Counted from the first letter of the stretch, positions 1 through 6,072 are shown. The stretch: DNA of 8,426 bases from Bdellovibrionota bacterium (GCA_030836365.1 JAURQB010000022.1:1-8426); one strand, 5' to 3'. The notes: generated by a model not told the origin, from the letters alone. Numbers and translations: made by a program.

Positions 1-1
1 T

Positions 2-1009
2 TTATGATTTTATTTGTTTTACACATTTTAACATAAGGCTTTTGATCACCTCAATATTTCGTCCTGATACTGAAGATATAGGAAGAACTTTTTTATCTAG
101 GTGTTCTTCAAAAAAATGAACAAACTTTTCGACTTGGTCTTCGGCCATCGCGTCTATTTTTGTTAAGCAGATGATCTCTCTTTTGTTGAGAAGGTCTGCA
201 TTATATTTTTCCAATTCGCTCTTAATTGTAACGTAACTTTCAAAGGCTTCAAATTCATCTAAACACCATGAGATGTCAACAAGGTGAACAAATGCAGAGG
301 TACGTTCGATGTGCCGGAGAAATTTTGTTCCTAGGCCTTTTCCTTCAGATGCATCTTCAATTAATCCAGGAATGTCAGCAACGACATAGCTATCTTCACC
401 GAGCTTGACGACGCCAAGGTTAGGTTCAAGAGTTGTGAATGGATAGTCTGCAACTTTTGGTCGTGCTGCAGAAATTGAACTAATTAGAGTAGATTTTCCT
501 GCATTAGGAAGTCCAATCAGTGCGATATCGGCGAGTAAGCGAAGTTCGAGTTCGAGTTCAATTTCCACACCTTCTTTTCCATCAGTTGCTCGTCTTGGAG
601 CTTGATTGGTAGAGGTTTTAAAATTGATATTTCCCATGCCACCACGGCCGCCTTCGGCCACGAGAATTTTTTGACCTGCATGGACAAGGTCAGCAAGAAC
701 TTCACCTGTGTCTTGATTTTTGATAATAGTGCCGACAGGTACTTCAATAATAAGATCATCTCCATTGGCTCCTGTTCGCTGTCTACCAGCTCCATTTTCG
801 CCATGAGGTGAACGATAGAGTTTTTTTCCACGAAAATTGACTAGAGTATTTAACCCTTCATCGGCCATAAAAAATATACCGCCACCATTACCGCCGTCGC
901 CTCCATCAGGCCCGCCATATGGAATATACTTTTCACGGCGAAAGCTTGCACAGCCATGGCCGCCATTCCCAGACACAACAGTAATTTTAACTTCATCAAT
1001 AAAACGCAT
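2..1009 (-). CDS. obgE: Obg-family GTPase, ribosome assembly
   Basis: Essential-type GTPase of the Obg/CgtA family that binds the large ribosomal subunit and acts in its maturation and in growth control (family knowledge). The 335-residue protein shows the glycine-rich Obg fold at about residues 1-158 (many GG pairs, for example PDGGDGGNGGG), then a G domain. G1 is GLPNAGKST (166-174), the switch I FTT is at 191-193, G3 is DIPG (212-215), G4 is TKID (283-286) and G5 is ISSVSG (311-316). G4 has Thr where most members have Asn. The protein stops soon after the G domain, so the C-terminal OCT domain of Bacillus Obg and the acidic tail of E. coli ObgE are absent. The start is chosen from the family N-terminus MRFIDEV and an AAGG Shine-Dalgarno at 1015-1018. 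It is the third gene of rplU-rpmA-obgE but is separated from rpmA by a terminator. The stop codon is at 2-4, so the gene is complete. Confidence 0.97.
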   Translation of the reverse strand: MRFIDEVKITVVSGNGGHGCASFRREKYIPYGGPDGGDGGNGGGIFFMADEGLNTLVNFRGKKLYRSPHGENGAGRQRTGANGDDLIIEVPVGTIIKNQDTGEVLADLVHAGQKILVAEGGRGGMGNINFKTSTNQAPRRATDGKEGVEIELELELRLLADIALIGLPNAGKSTLISSISAARPKVADYPFTTLEPNLGVVKLGEDSYVVADIPGLIEDASEGKGLGTKFLRHIERTSAFVHLVDISWCLDEFEAFESYVTIKSELEKYNADLLNKREIICLTKIDAMAEDQVEKFVHFFEEHLDKKVLPISSVSGRNIEVIKSLMLKCVKQIKS

Positions 1010-1023
1010 AACTACCTTGGTAT

Positions 1024-1051
1024 AAAAAAAGGGAACTCATAAAGAGTTCCC
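1024..1051 (-). terminator. Intrinsic terminator between rpmA and obgE
   Basis: Read on the minus strand, a perfect 8-bp stem (GGGAACTC / GAGTTCCC, 1031-1038 and 1044-1051) with a 5-nt loop is followed directly by seven T residues (1030-1024). No T-run follows on the plus strand, so it works for the rplU-rpmA transcript. It ends 34 nt after the rpmA stop and its T-run lies only 14 nt before the obgE ATG. It may end the ribosomal-protein mRNA while letting a fraction through to obgE. Confidence 0.85.
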
Positions 1052-1084
1052 TAGATATAATCAAAACAAGTCGATTACTTTTAA

Positions 1085-1333
1085 TTAGATAACGGAAACA
1101 ATTTTCGTGGACTTGTTGTACCAAGAAAATTTAACTTGTCCGTCTCTTTTAGCGAAGATTGTAAAATCTTTACCCATTCCAACACCAGTACCTGGGTGAA
1201 ACTTTGTGCCTTTTTGTCTAACGATGATGTTACCAGTGATAACAACTTCGCCACCATATTTTTTAACGCCTCTCATTTTTGGATTCGAATCACGTCCGTT
1301 ACTCGTGGAACCACCGGCTTTTTTGTGTGCCAT
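1085..1333 (-). CDS. rpmA: 50S ribosomal protein L27
   Basis: Structural protein of the large ribosomal subunit whose N-terminus reaches towards the peptidyl transferase centre (family knowledge). At 82 residues it is close to the usual length of about 85. The canonical start MAHKKAGGSTSNGRDS is present, so there is no Firmicutes-type cleavable N-terminal extension. Further family signatures are KYGGEVV (25-31), GNIIVRQKGTKFHPG (34-48) and VGMGKDFTIFAKRDGQVKF (51-69). The start has a good AGGAGA ribosome-binding site about 7 nt upstream. It lies 27 nt after rplU in the same direction and is certainly co-transcribed with it. An intrinsic terminator follows. Confidence 0.98.
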   Translation of the reverse strand: MAHKKAGGSTSNGRDSNPKMRGVKKYGGEVVITGNIIVRQKGTKFHPGTGVGMGKDFTIFAKRDGQVKFSWYNKSTKIVSVI

Positions 1334-1360
1334 ATCTCTATCTCCTAACTAAATTCAAAA

Positions 1361-1726
1361 TTACTTTAAGTATTTTTTCGCTTTTTCAGACTTCGCGTCA
1401 ACTTTATCTGTTCCACCTTGGCCATCATTTAGCTCAGTGATGAAAAGACTTGTGTAATGCTGACGGTGACCTTTTCTTTTTTTGTACATACCAGGCTTTC
1501 TTTTGAAAACGAGAAGCTTTCTTGAACGATCTGTTCTAATAATTCTAGCTGATACTGTCGCACCTGAAACAGTTGGTGTTCCAACAGATGTTTTTTCGCC
1601 ACCAACAAATAAAACTTTGTCTAAAGTAACGTCGCTACCAACCTCTGCAGCTAATTTTTGAACGTCAATAACGTCACCAGCTTGAACTCTATATTGGTGA
1701 CCTGCAATTTCTACAACTCCGTACAT
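1361..1726 (-). CDS. rplU: 50S ribosomal protein L21
   Basis: Large-subunit ribosomal protein that binds 23S rRNA. The start MYGVVEIAGHQYRVQAGD, the strand KVLFVGG (37-43), GTPTVSGATVSARII (49-63) and the basic C-terminal RNA-binding signature YKKRKGHRQHYT (81-92) are all typical of L21. The protein has 121 residues, whereas E. coli and Bacillus L21 have about 103. The surplus is a lysine-rich, low-complexity tail from about residue 101 (DGQGGTDKVDAKSEKAKKYLK spans it, residues 101-121). The start is supported by AAGGAG about 8 nt upstream. It is the first gene of the rplU-rpmA unit and is preceded by a leader of about 90 nt with a hairpin, a usual place for autogenous control of ribosomal protein operons, although such control is not shown here. 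Confidence 0.98.
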   Translation of the reverse strand: MYGVVEIAGHQYRVQAGDVIDVQKLAAEVGSDVTLDKVLFVGGEKTSVGTPTVSGATVSARIIRTDRSRKLLVFKRKPGMYKKRKGHRQHYTSLFITELNDGQGGTDKVDAKSEKAKKYLK

Positions 1727-1753
1727 TTAAGTACTCCTTTAAATTCGACAACT

Positions 1754-1796
1754 TAGGGGGGAGGCAAAACAATTTACTTCACTTGACGTGCCCCTA
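1754..1796 (-). promoter_or_regulatory. Possible structured leader of the rplU mRNA
   Basis: In the transcribed rplU leader (minus strand) TAGGGG (1796-1791) can pair with CCCCTA (1759-1754), and a small CAC/GTG hairpin with a 5-nt loop can form inside it at 1780-1790. Runs of four to six G/C pairs are unusual in this AT-rich intergenic region. It could be an r-protein leader structure acting in feedback control, but no known class is recognised and the long-range stem is short. Confidence 0.35.
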
Positions 1797-1824
1797 GTAT
1801 TAGTCAACGTGTATTAAACCTCGA

Positions 1825-1853
1825 TTTCTATTAATCTTTGCTCAATATGTCAA
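1825..1853 (-). promoter_or_regulatory. Predicted sigma70 promoter of rplU-rpmA
   Basis: On the minus strand a consensus -35 TTGACA (1853-1848) is separated by 17 nt from TAGAAA (1830-1825), which keeps four of six -10 consensus positions. Transcription would start near 1818 and give a leader of about 92 nt before the rplU ATG. It is the best-scoring promoter by eye in the divergent rplU/lgt region. Confidence 0.6.
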
Positions 1854-1899
1854 CCGTTTTGAGCAGCATTTTAGGGAGAGCGACAAGGGGTTTTCTTTT

Positions 1900-1917
1900 C
1901 TTGTCAGGCCTGGCAAG
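1900..1917. promoter_or_regulatory. 18-bp near-perfect palindrome over the lgt promoter
   Basis: CTTGTCAGGCCTGGCAAG is its own reverse complement apart from one symmetric pair of positions (T at 1904 opposite G at 1913). It overlaps the predicted lgt -35 hexamer and most of the spacer, the classical position of a repressor operator. The strand towards rplU has A-rich rather than T-rich flanks, so it is not an intrinsic terminator in either direction. The binding protein is unknown. Confidence 0.45.
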
Positions 1918-1929
1918 TCTGGCTAACCT
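1901..1929 (+). promoter_or_regulatory. Predicted lgt promoter, start at the ATG
   Basis: TTGTCA (1901-1906), a 17-nt spacer and TAACCT (1924-1929) form a weak sigma70 pair that keeps the key T, A and final T of the -10. With normal spacing transcription would begin at about 1936, the A of the lgt ATG. This fits the lack of a usable Shine-Dalgarno in front of lgt: the only purine group, GGA, touches the ATG. The mRNA may therefore be leaderless. Confidence 0.4.
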
Positions 1930-1935
1930 ATTGGA

Positions 1936-2736
1936 ATGAAACCATTTTATATAGATCCTGTTTTAGTAAGTTTAGGCCCTTTGCAAGTTCGTTGGTACGG
2001 ACTGATGTATGTTGTGGGTTTTGTGGTCGGCTCGCAGCTTTTAAAAAAGCTGGGTAAAGAGGGGATTCTCGCTCCTGGCCCTGAAAAAGTCGACAGCCTT
2101 GTTAGTCACATCCTTATAGGGATGTTTTTTGGGGCGAGGCTTGCTTATGTCTTTATTTATAATTGGGATTACTACTCTCAGCACATCTCTGAGCTTTTTG
2201 CCGTATGGCAGGGGGGGCTTAGTTTTCATGGGGCCATTGCTGGAATGGCGGTAGGCGCGCTTGTTTTTGCGAGAAAAAATGGAATTCCATTTTTACAAGC
2301 ATCAGATTGCTGTGTAACCGCGGGTGCACAAGGGATATTTTTTGGTCGAATGGGGAACTTTATTAATGGAGAGCTGTTTGGACGAGTAACGGATGCACCT
2401 GTTGGAATTGTCTTCAAAAATGGGGGGCCGTTTGCGAGGCATCCGTCACAGTTATATGAAGCATTTGGTGAAGGTGTTATTCTTTTTATTATTCTTTGGA
2501 GTGTAAGAAAAAAATTCAGTCACTACGGTGTTTTGACGGCGATTTTTCTTGGTGGTTACGCTATCGCAAGATACGTCATTGAGTTTTTTCGAGAGGCCGA
2601 TTCTCAGTTGGGCTACTACTTTGGGGGCACAACAACTATGGGGCAAATTTTATGCTTAGTTCAACTCCTGTTTGCTGTTGGTGTTTATATCTACGCGACC
2701 AAAAAAAGAGATAGCTTGAAAATGAGTCTCGCTTAA
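1936..2736 (+). CDS. lgt: Prolipoprotein diacylglyceryl transferase
   Basis: Inner-membrane enzyme that transfers diacylglyceryl from phosphatidylglycerol to the lipobox cysteine of prolipoproteins, the first step of lipoprotein maturation. The 266-residue protein has several hydrophobic membrane segments and the family signatures in order: VRWYGLMY (18-25), GGLSFHGAIAG (93-103, with the conserved His98), FFGRMGNFINGELFGR (135-150, with Arg138 and the Lgt signature), RHPSQLYEA (168-176), RYVIEFFRE (212-220, with Arg219) and MGQ (235-237). Length is slightly under that of E. coli Lgt (291). An in-frame TAA at 1924-1926 leaves only 9 nt upstream, which fixes the ATG at 1936. No proper Shine-Dalgarno is seen, which is odd among these genes. 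Divergent from rplU and convergent with the next gene, so transcribed alone. The MltD-like lipoprotein encoded nearby would be one of its substrates. Confidence 0.97.
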   Translation: MKPFYIDPVLVSLGPLQVRWYGLMYVVGFVVGSQLLKKLGKEGILAPGPEKVDSLVSHILIGMFFGARLAYVFIYNWDYYSQHISELFAVWQGGLSFHGAIAGMAVGALVFARKNGIPFLQASDCCVTAGAQGIFFGRMGNFINGELFGRVTDAPVGIVFKNGGPFARHPSQLYEAFGEGVILFIILWSVRKKFSHYGVLTAIFLGGYAIARYVIEFFREADSQLGYYFGGTTTMGQILCLVQLLFAVGVYIYATKKRDSLKMSLA

Positions 2737-2763
2737 AAACTATTTAGACAGATTGAGTTTGGT

Positions 2764-3303
2764 TCAAAAACCAGTTTTCACAAAATGATCAGCGAGTGAT
2801 TTATAGGTCGAGGGAATTTTTCCTGGCGTTTTGTTAATCACAGCATAATAAATGGGATAGCAAGTAATTGTGCAACCGCCTGAGTAGATTCTTTTGGTGG
2901 AGTTATTTTCCCAAGTATAAACGGCAGTTGAATCTTTGAGTGCGTAGATGTTTTGTTTTCCGTAGCGGTTAATGAGAGATTGGTGAAAAGTATCGTGCAA
3001 AAAATAGCTCGGGAGTCTGGTGTAGAAGTCGATGATCGTCTCATTAAAATATTGAACCCAGATCGGAAATTTATAGGCGTCATGAGTAATGTAGTATTTT
3101 TTTATTTCTAATGCTTTTTCAAGTTTTACATCTTCTCCAACGCCAAATGTTTTTGGAATAGAGTTAATTGGCCCTCCTGGGGCAAAGGGAGCGAGGTCAT
3201 CTAGGTTAAAAACAGGATAAATTGGGTTTTCAGCTTTTGTTTGCGCTACTATGTAGTTGAGTGAAAAACTAAGAGATAAAATTAAAATTACCATTTTTAA
3301 CAT
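2764..3303 (-). CDS. Secreted protein of unknown function
   Basis: I do not recognise this 179-residue protein. It begins with a short basic/hydrophobic signal peptide (MLKMVILILSLSFSLNYIVA, residues 1-20) with a likely signal peptidase I site after VA or shortly after, at TKA. There is no cysteine near that site, so it is not a lipoprotein. The mature part of about 155 residues is rich in Tyr and other aromatics, starts with a Pro/Gly-rich stretch (NLDDLAPFAPGGPINSIP, 33-50) and carries two cysteines four residues apart (Cys144 and Cys148, in SGGCTITCYP) that could form a disulfide or bind metal in the periplasm. The start is uncertain: ATG at 3303 has only AGG 14 nt away, whereas the ATG three codons later (3294) has GGGA about 9 nt upstream. 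Either start gives a signal peptide. It converges with lgt (27 nt between stops) and diverges from the lytic transglycosylase gene. Confidence 0.75.
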   Translation of the reverse strand: MLKMVILILSLSFSLNYIVAQTKAENPIYPVFNLDDLAPFAPGGPINSIPKTFGVGEDVKLEKALEIKKYYITHDAYKFPIWVQYFNETIIDFYTRLPSYFLHDTFHQSLINRYGKQNIYALKDSTAVYTWENNSTKRIYSGGCTITCYPIYYAVINKTPGKIPSTYKSLADHFVKTGF

Positions 3304-3397
3304 TCCCGTATTTTACCTAGAATAAAGCGTTGCTGACATAGGGAAAAAGATACGGCGAGTTCAAGTCGGTCTTATTTTGAGAGTAAGGGAATTTTGG

Positions 3398-3426
3398 TTA
3401 ACGAAGTCCGGTGTTTACGATAAAAT
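3398..3426 (+). promoter_or_regulatory. Predicted promoter of the lytic transglycosylase gene
   Basis: TTAACG (3398-3403, four of six -35 positions), a 17-nt spacer and TAAAAT (3421-3426, five of six -10 positions). Transcription would start near 3433 and leave about 30 nt before the ATG at 3463. A second GATAAAAT occurs 20 nt downstream (3439-3446), so an alternative -10 is possible. Confidence 0.45.
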
Positions 3427-3452
3427 TTATTGAATGTTGATAAAATATAAAT

Positions 3453-3457
3453 GGGAG
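3453..3457 (+). promoter_or_regulatory. Ribosome-binding site that fixes the start at 3463
   Basis: GGGAG lies 5 nt before the ATG at 3463. An in-frame ATG at 3451 would place this site inside the coding region and has only A/T-rich sequence in front of it. The start at 3463 also gives a clean lipoprotein signal peptide. Confidence 0.75.
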
Positions 3458-3462
3458 TCCGA

Positions 3463-4908
3463 ATGAAGTTATTTTCCAAGGCCACAAGCTTGCTTATTGT
3501 TGCGCTATTTATTAGCTCGTGTGCTAGCAAGAAACAGGATCCATTTCAAAAAATTGCTGAAAAAAGTAAACCAGTTGATGAGCACCGTATTGTGGGAAGC
3601 TCGCAAATAAAAGAAGATAAAGCGCATAAAAAGGGTACTTATTTTTTATATGGGGCCGAGCATCTTAATTTGGAAAATAACTATTTTGATTTTCCCGTTA
3701 AATACAACGATCAAGTAAAATATTGGATCAACTATTTTACGGGGCGAGGGCGAGATCACTTTATCCGCTACTCAAGGCGTGCGGGAAGATACGCCCCGGT
3801 GATGGCCAAAATTTTAGAAGAGTTTAATCTGCCTAAAGATTTAATCTTTTTGGCCATGGCCGAATCTGGTTTTCGAAATACGGCAAAGAGTTGGGCAAAG
3901 GCCGTAGGGCCTTGGCAGTTTATGCCTTTTACTGGACGAAAGTTTGGATTAAAAATTGATTGGTGGGTGGATGAGAGACGTGACCCCATCAAGGCAAGTG
4001 TGGCGGCCGCAAAATATTTAAAATATCTTCATAATATGTTTGGTCGTTGGGAGTTAGCAGCGGCAGGATACAATGCGGGAGAGGGAAAAATAAGACGGGC
4101 TATTCGCCGCTATAAAACCGAAAACTTTTGGGAGATTCGAAAAGGCCGCTATTTAAAGCGTGAAACCAAAAATTACGTGCCGAAAATTATGGCCCTCGCA
4201 ATTATTGGAAAAAACTTAAAGTCCTTTGGGTTTGAGGATATTCAGTTTCAAAAAACCTTGGATTTTGAAATCGTGATTGTTCCAGGGGAAACAGATTTGT
4301 TTAAGGTGGCCGAGGCGCTTGAGATGGAGTTTGAAGAGCTTCATAAGTGGAATCCAGAAATCATGCGTTGGACTACTCCAAGAAGTGTCATCAGTTATCA
4401 GCTGAAGTTACCTCTTGGGAAAAAAGCAAAGTGGGAGCAATGTTGCGCGAATCGACTGGCAGAATACAAAGCCGTGGATTATCAGTTTTATCGGATACGC
4501 GGGACGAAATCGACGATCAAAGATGTGGCGCGAAAGTTTAAAATTAAAGGAAATGTAGTTGCCGACTTAAATGGAATGAAAAACTGGAACCGACTGAGAA
4601 AAAATCAGCGCGTTTTACTGCCATTTAGAATTGGGCAAAACAAGCGCGCGCCCATGTATGCAGACTTATACGAGAAGCCGCGAAAAAGTGTCGTGAGAAA
4701 GCGCAAGTATCGGAAGCAAATAGCACTGGCGAAGCGTAAGGGGAAATTAATTTCGAACCCAACATCATGGTACACGGTCAAGCGCGGGGATACGTTGTGG
4801 GAAGTGGCGAGAAAAAATAAAATTTCCTTGTACACATTGATTCGAACCAACTTAAATATCATCGGCAAGCGCATGATTCGCGCTGGTGACCGCTTGGCCG
4901 TTAGATAA
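3463..4908 (+). CDS. mltD: MltD-like lytic murein transglycosylase, lipoprotein with LysM
   Basis: Predicted outer-membrane lipoprotein that cleaves the MurNAc-GlcNAc bond of peptidoglycan with formation of 1,6-anhydroMurNAc (GH23 family knowledge). In the 481-residue product, residues 1-20 are a lipoprotein signal ending in the lipobox ISSC (Cys20), and Ala follows the Cys, which favours outer-membrane sorting by the E. coli rule. The SLT domain spans about 95-260, with catalytic Glu134 in AMAESGF, then AVGPWQFMPFTGRKFGL (147-163) and AAAGYNAGEGKIRRAI (199-214). Three LysM or LysM-like peptidoglycan-binding segments follow: a degenerate one at about 271-317, one at 342-387, and a clear one at 437-480 (YTVKRGDTLWEVARKN...IRAGDRLAV). 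A basic linker (about 405-428) precedes the last LysM. The length resembles that of E. coli MltD (452). The gene 33 nt downstream is probably in the same operon. The gene symbol is by family resemblance. Confidence 0.92.
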   Translation: MKLFSKATSLLIVALFISSCASKKQDPFQKIAEKSKPVDEHRIVGSSQIKEDKAHKKGTYFLYGAEHLNLENNYFDFPVKYNDQVKYWINYFTGRGRDHFIRYSRRAGRYAPVMAKILEEFNLPKDLIFLAMAESGFRNTAKSWAKAVGPWQFMPFTGRKFGLKIDWWVDERRDPIKASVAAAKYLKYLHNMFGRWELAAAGYNAGEGKIRRAIRRYKTENFWEIRKGRYLKRETKNYVPKIMALAIIGKNLKSFGFEDIQFQKTLDFEIVIVPGETDLFKVAEALEMEFEELHKWNPEIMRWTTPRSVISYQLKLPLGKKAKWEQCCANRLAEYKAVDYQFYRIRGTKSTIKDVARKFKIKGNVVADLNGMKNWNRLRKNQRVLLPFRIGQNKRAPMYADLYEKPRKSVVRKRKYRKQIALAKRKGKLISNPTSWYTVKRGDTLWEVARKNKISLYTLIRTNLNIIGKRMIRAGDRLAVR

Positions 4909-4941
4909 AAGGCTCAAATATAAAATTTAGGAGATTTTCAC

Positions 4942-6072
4942 ATGGACTTTAGTGGACTCAGAAGAAAAAACGAAACCGAACATAAAACTCAAAAAATAAT
5001 TAAAACCAAAAATCTTGTGATCGCTTTTGATTACTATAGCGCTAAAAAATGTGAGGCCTTATTTGCGGCAAATGAAGAGTTTGTCATTCTTGGTGAGCGC
5101 GCCATTGATGCCCATGATGTGAGACTAAAAGGACCGAGTACTTTAAGAGTCGCAAATAATGAAGCGAGTACTTTAAGAGTGGCAAATGCTGAGGCGAGTA
5201 CTGAAGAAGCAGAACTTATCCCCAGTATTTTTTATAAAGATCAAAAGTGGCGCGTTTTTGGTGGCCGCTCAAAGTCGATGGAATTAAAGCCTGGCGAAGA
5301 GTATTTTTCGTACCCAAGATTAAAAACGCAATTAGATGAAATTGAATCCACATTAATTGATCAAATGAATGAAAAGCTTGAAGTAAAAAAAATAATTTCG
5401 ATTGAAGCAAGAGATGCGGAGATGGTGATCACAACAGGTGATGAAACAACTTATGAAGTTGAAAATCTTTTTTGGCCAATGGGGCTTGTGAGCTTTGTTG
5501 AGCTTCTTAAAAATAAACATATTCTAACGGAAGAAATGCTTACTTTAGTGGGGGAGTTTGAAGGCCCGACACCTCTTTACATTGACTTTGAAGTCATGAC
5601 TTCAACTCATAAAGAGAAAACATTATTTTTTCCGGTGAGCATGACTCATGAGCAGGGGCATTTTATTGGGGAAATGAAAAAAATAAATGAAAAAAAATCA
5701 CATTTTTCTTTCGTTCATTTTCTTGACCCAAATGAGGTTAATGAGGAGCATATTTGTCGTTTGATTAAAAATTTAAAGCGACAAATTGAGAAAATTTTTG
5801 AGGTAAAAAAGAGCGCGATCAGTGAAGAGGTTATTGCGCTATCGCCAGTAGGCATGGCGAGTTCTATTAATGACGAAGTGGCGAGTAAACTTTGTCAGCA
5901 GCTGACTTCACTTCATTTAATTGGTGAGCAATATGTTGAAAGTAGCATTTTCGCAGATTCCTGTATGTCGTGGCAAAGTGGGTTTCGTGGGTGCAAAAGT
6001 GTTGATATCGCAGAGCTAAGCGCGCGAAAAAGTGTTGACAAAAATGACCGAGAGTCTAACACTTATAATTAA
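4942..6072 (+). CDS. Cytoplasmic protein of unknown function with tandem repeat
   Basis: A 376-residue protein that I cannot assign. No signal peptide or membrane segment is visible, so it is probably cytoplasmic. It starts with a charged stretch and a beta-alpha-like NLVIAFDYYSAKKCEALF (24-41), then carries two copies of a 10-residue unit (P/ASTLRVANxE, 65-84) and a partial third. The body is alpha/beta-like and rich in Glu and Lys. The C-terminal LHLIGEQYVESSIFADSCM and the following SGFRG (to 350) faintly recall the end of FAD-dependent amine oxidase or phytoene desaturase folds, where a Gly-Asp/Glu and a Ser-Gly contact FAD. No GxGxxG nucleotide-binding loop is seen at the N-terminus, so a degenerate, non-catalytic relative is only a guess. 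A ribosome-binding site TAGGAGA lies about 8 nt before the ATG. It is 33 nt downstream of the lytic transglycosylase, which suggests an operon. Its last codons overlap promoter-like sequence of the next gene. Confidence 0.85.
   Translation: MDFSGLRRKNETEHKTQKIIKTKNLVIAFDYYSAKKCEALFAANEEFVILGERAIDAHDVRLKGPSTLRVANNEASTLRVANAEASTEEAELIPSIFYKDQKWRVFGGRSKSMELKPGEEYFSYPRLKTQLDEIESTLIDQMNEKLEVKKIISIEARDAEMVITTGDETTYEVENLFWPMGLVSFVELLKNKHILTEEMLTLVGEFEGPTPLYIDFEVMTSTHKEKTLFFPVSMTHEQGHFIGEMKKINEKKSHFSFVHFLDPNEVNEEHICRLIKNLKRQIEKIFEVKKSAISEEVIALSPVGMASSINDEVASKLCQQLTSLHLIGEQYVESSIFADSCMSWQSGFRGCKSVDIAELSARKSVDKNDRESNTYN
5134..5211 (+). repeat. In-frame 30-bp tandem repeat, 2.6 copies
   Basis: Copy 1 is 5134-5163, copy 2 is 5164-5193 and a partial third is 5194-5211. 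Each 30-bp copy begins with G/C-CGAGTACT and encodes (P/A)STLRVAN(N/A)E. Copies 1 and 2 differ at only 5 of 30 bases, so the expansion looks recent. The third copy keeps nine bases or so (GCGAGTACT) and then diverges. The unit is exactly ten codons long, so copy number changes keep the reading frame. Confidence 0.9.
5995..6038 (+). repeat. Direct repeat AAAAGTGTTGA, 33 bp apart
   Basis: AAAAGTGTTGA occurs at 5995-6005 and again at 6028-6038, exactly 33 bp (11 codons) apart and in frame, giving KSVD twice near the C-terminus of the unknown protein. The second copy runs into the TTGACA block upstream of the first outer-membrane protein gene. It may be a small duplication or a paired protein-binding site. 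Confidence 0.5.
6033..6069 (+). promoter_or_regulatory. Promoter-like elements of the first OMP gene
   Basis: A consensus TTGACA (6035-6040) within TGTTGACAAA (6033-6042) and a perfect TATAAT (6064-6069) lie inside the last codons of the preceding gene. They are 23 nt apart, too far for a standard sigma70 pair. Either TATAAT acts with a poor -35, or TTGACA pairs with TAACAC at 6057-6062 (16-nt spacer). The same TGTTGACAAA block precedes the paralogue (7201-7210), which supports a role for it. Confidence 0.45.

Noticed and set aside
602..811. Plus-strand reading frames opposite obgE (also 837-1025).
   Set aside because: They lie antisense to a certain gene, have no ribosome-binding site and show no recognisable protein features.
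2758..2775. Bidirectional terminator between the convergent lgt and unknown gene.
   Set aside because: The stem TGGTT/AACCA has only 5 bp, overlaps the stop codon of the minus-strand gene and lacks a T-run on either side.
3451..3462. Start of the lytic transglycosylase at the ATG at 3451.
   Set aside because: The only Shine-Dalgarno (GGGAG, 3453-3457) lies inside this stretch and serves the ATG at 3463.
4347..4541. Reading frame of 64 codons inside the transglycosylase gene in another frame.
   Set aside because: It is a shadow of the LysM-encoding region with no start signal of its own.
5134..5211. CRISPR-like or mobile repeat.
   Set aside because: The copies are directly adjacent without spacers, keep the reading frame and number fewer than three, so a simple tandem repeat inside a gene explains them.
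4942..6072. Assignment as an FAD-dependent amine oxidase or protoporphyrinogen oxidase.
   Set aside because: No GxGxxG motif is visible and the resemblance is limited to one C-terminal stretch.
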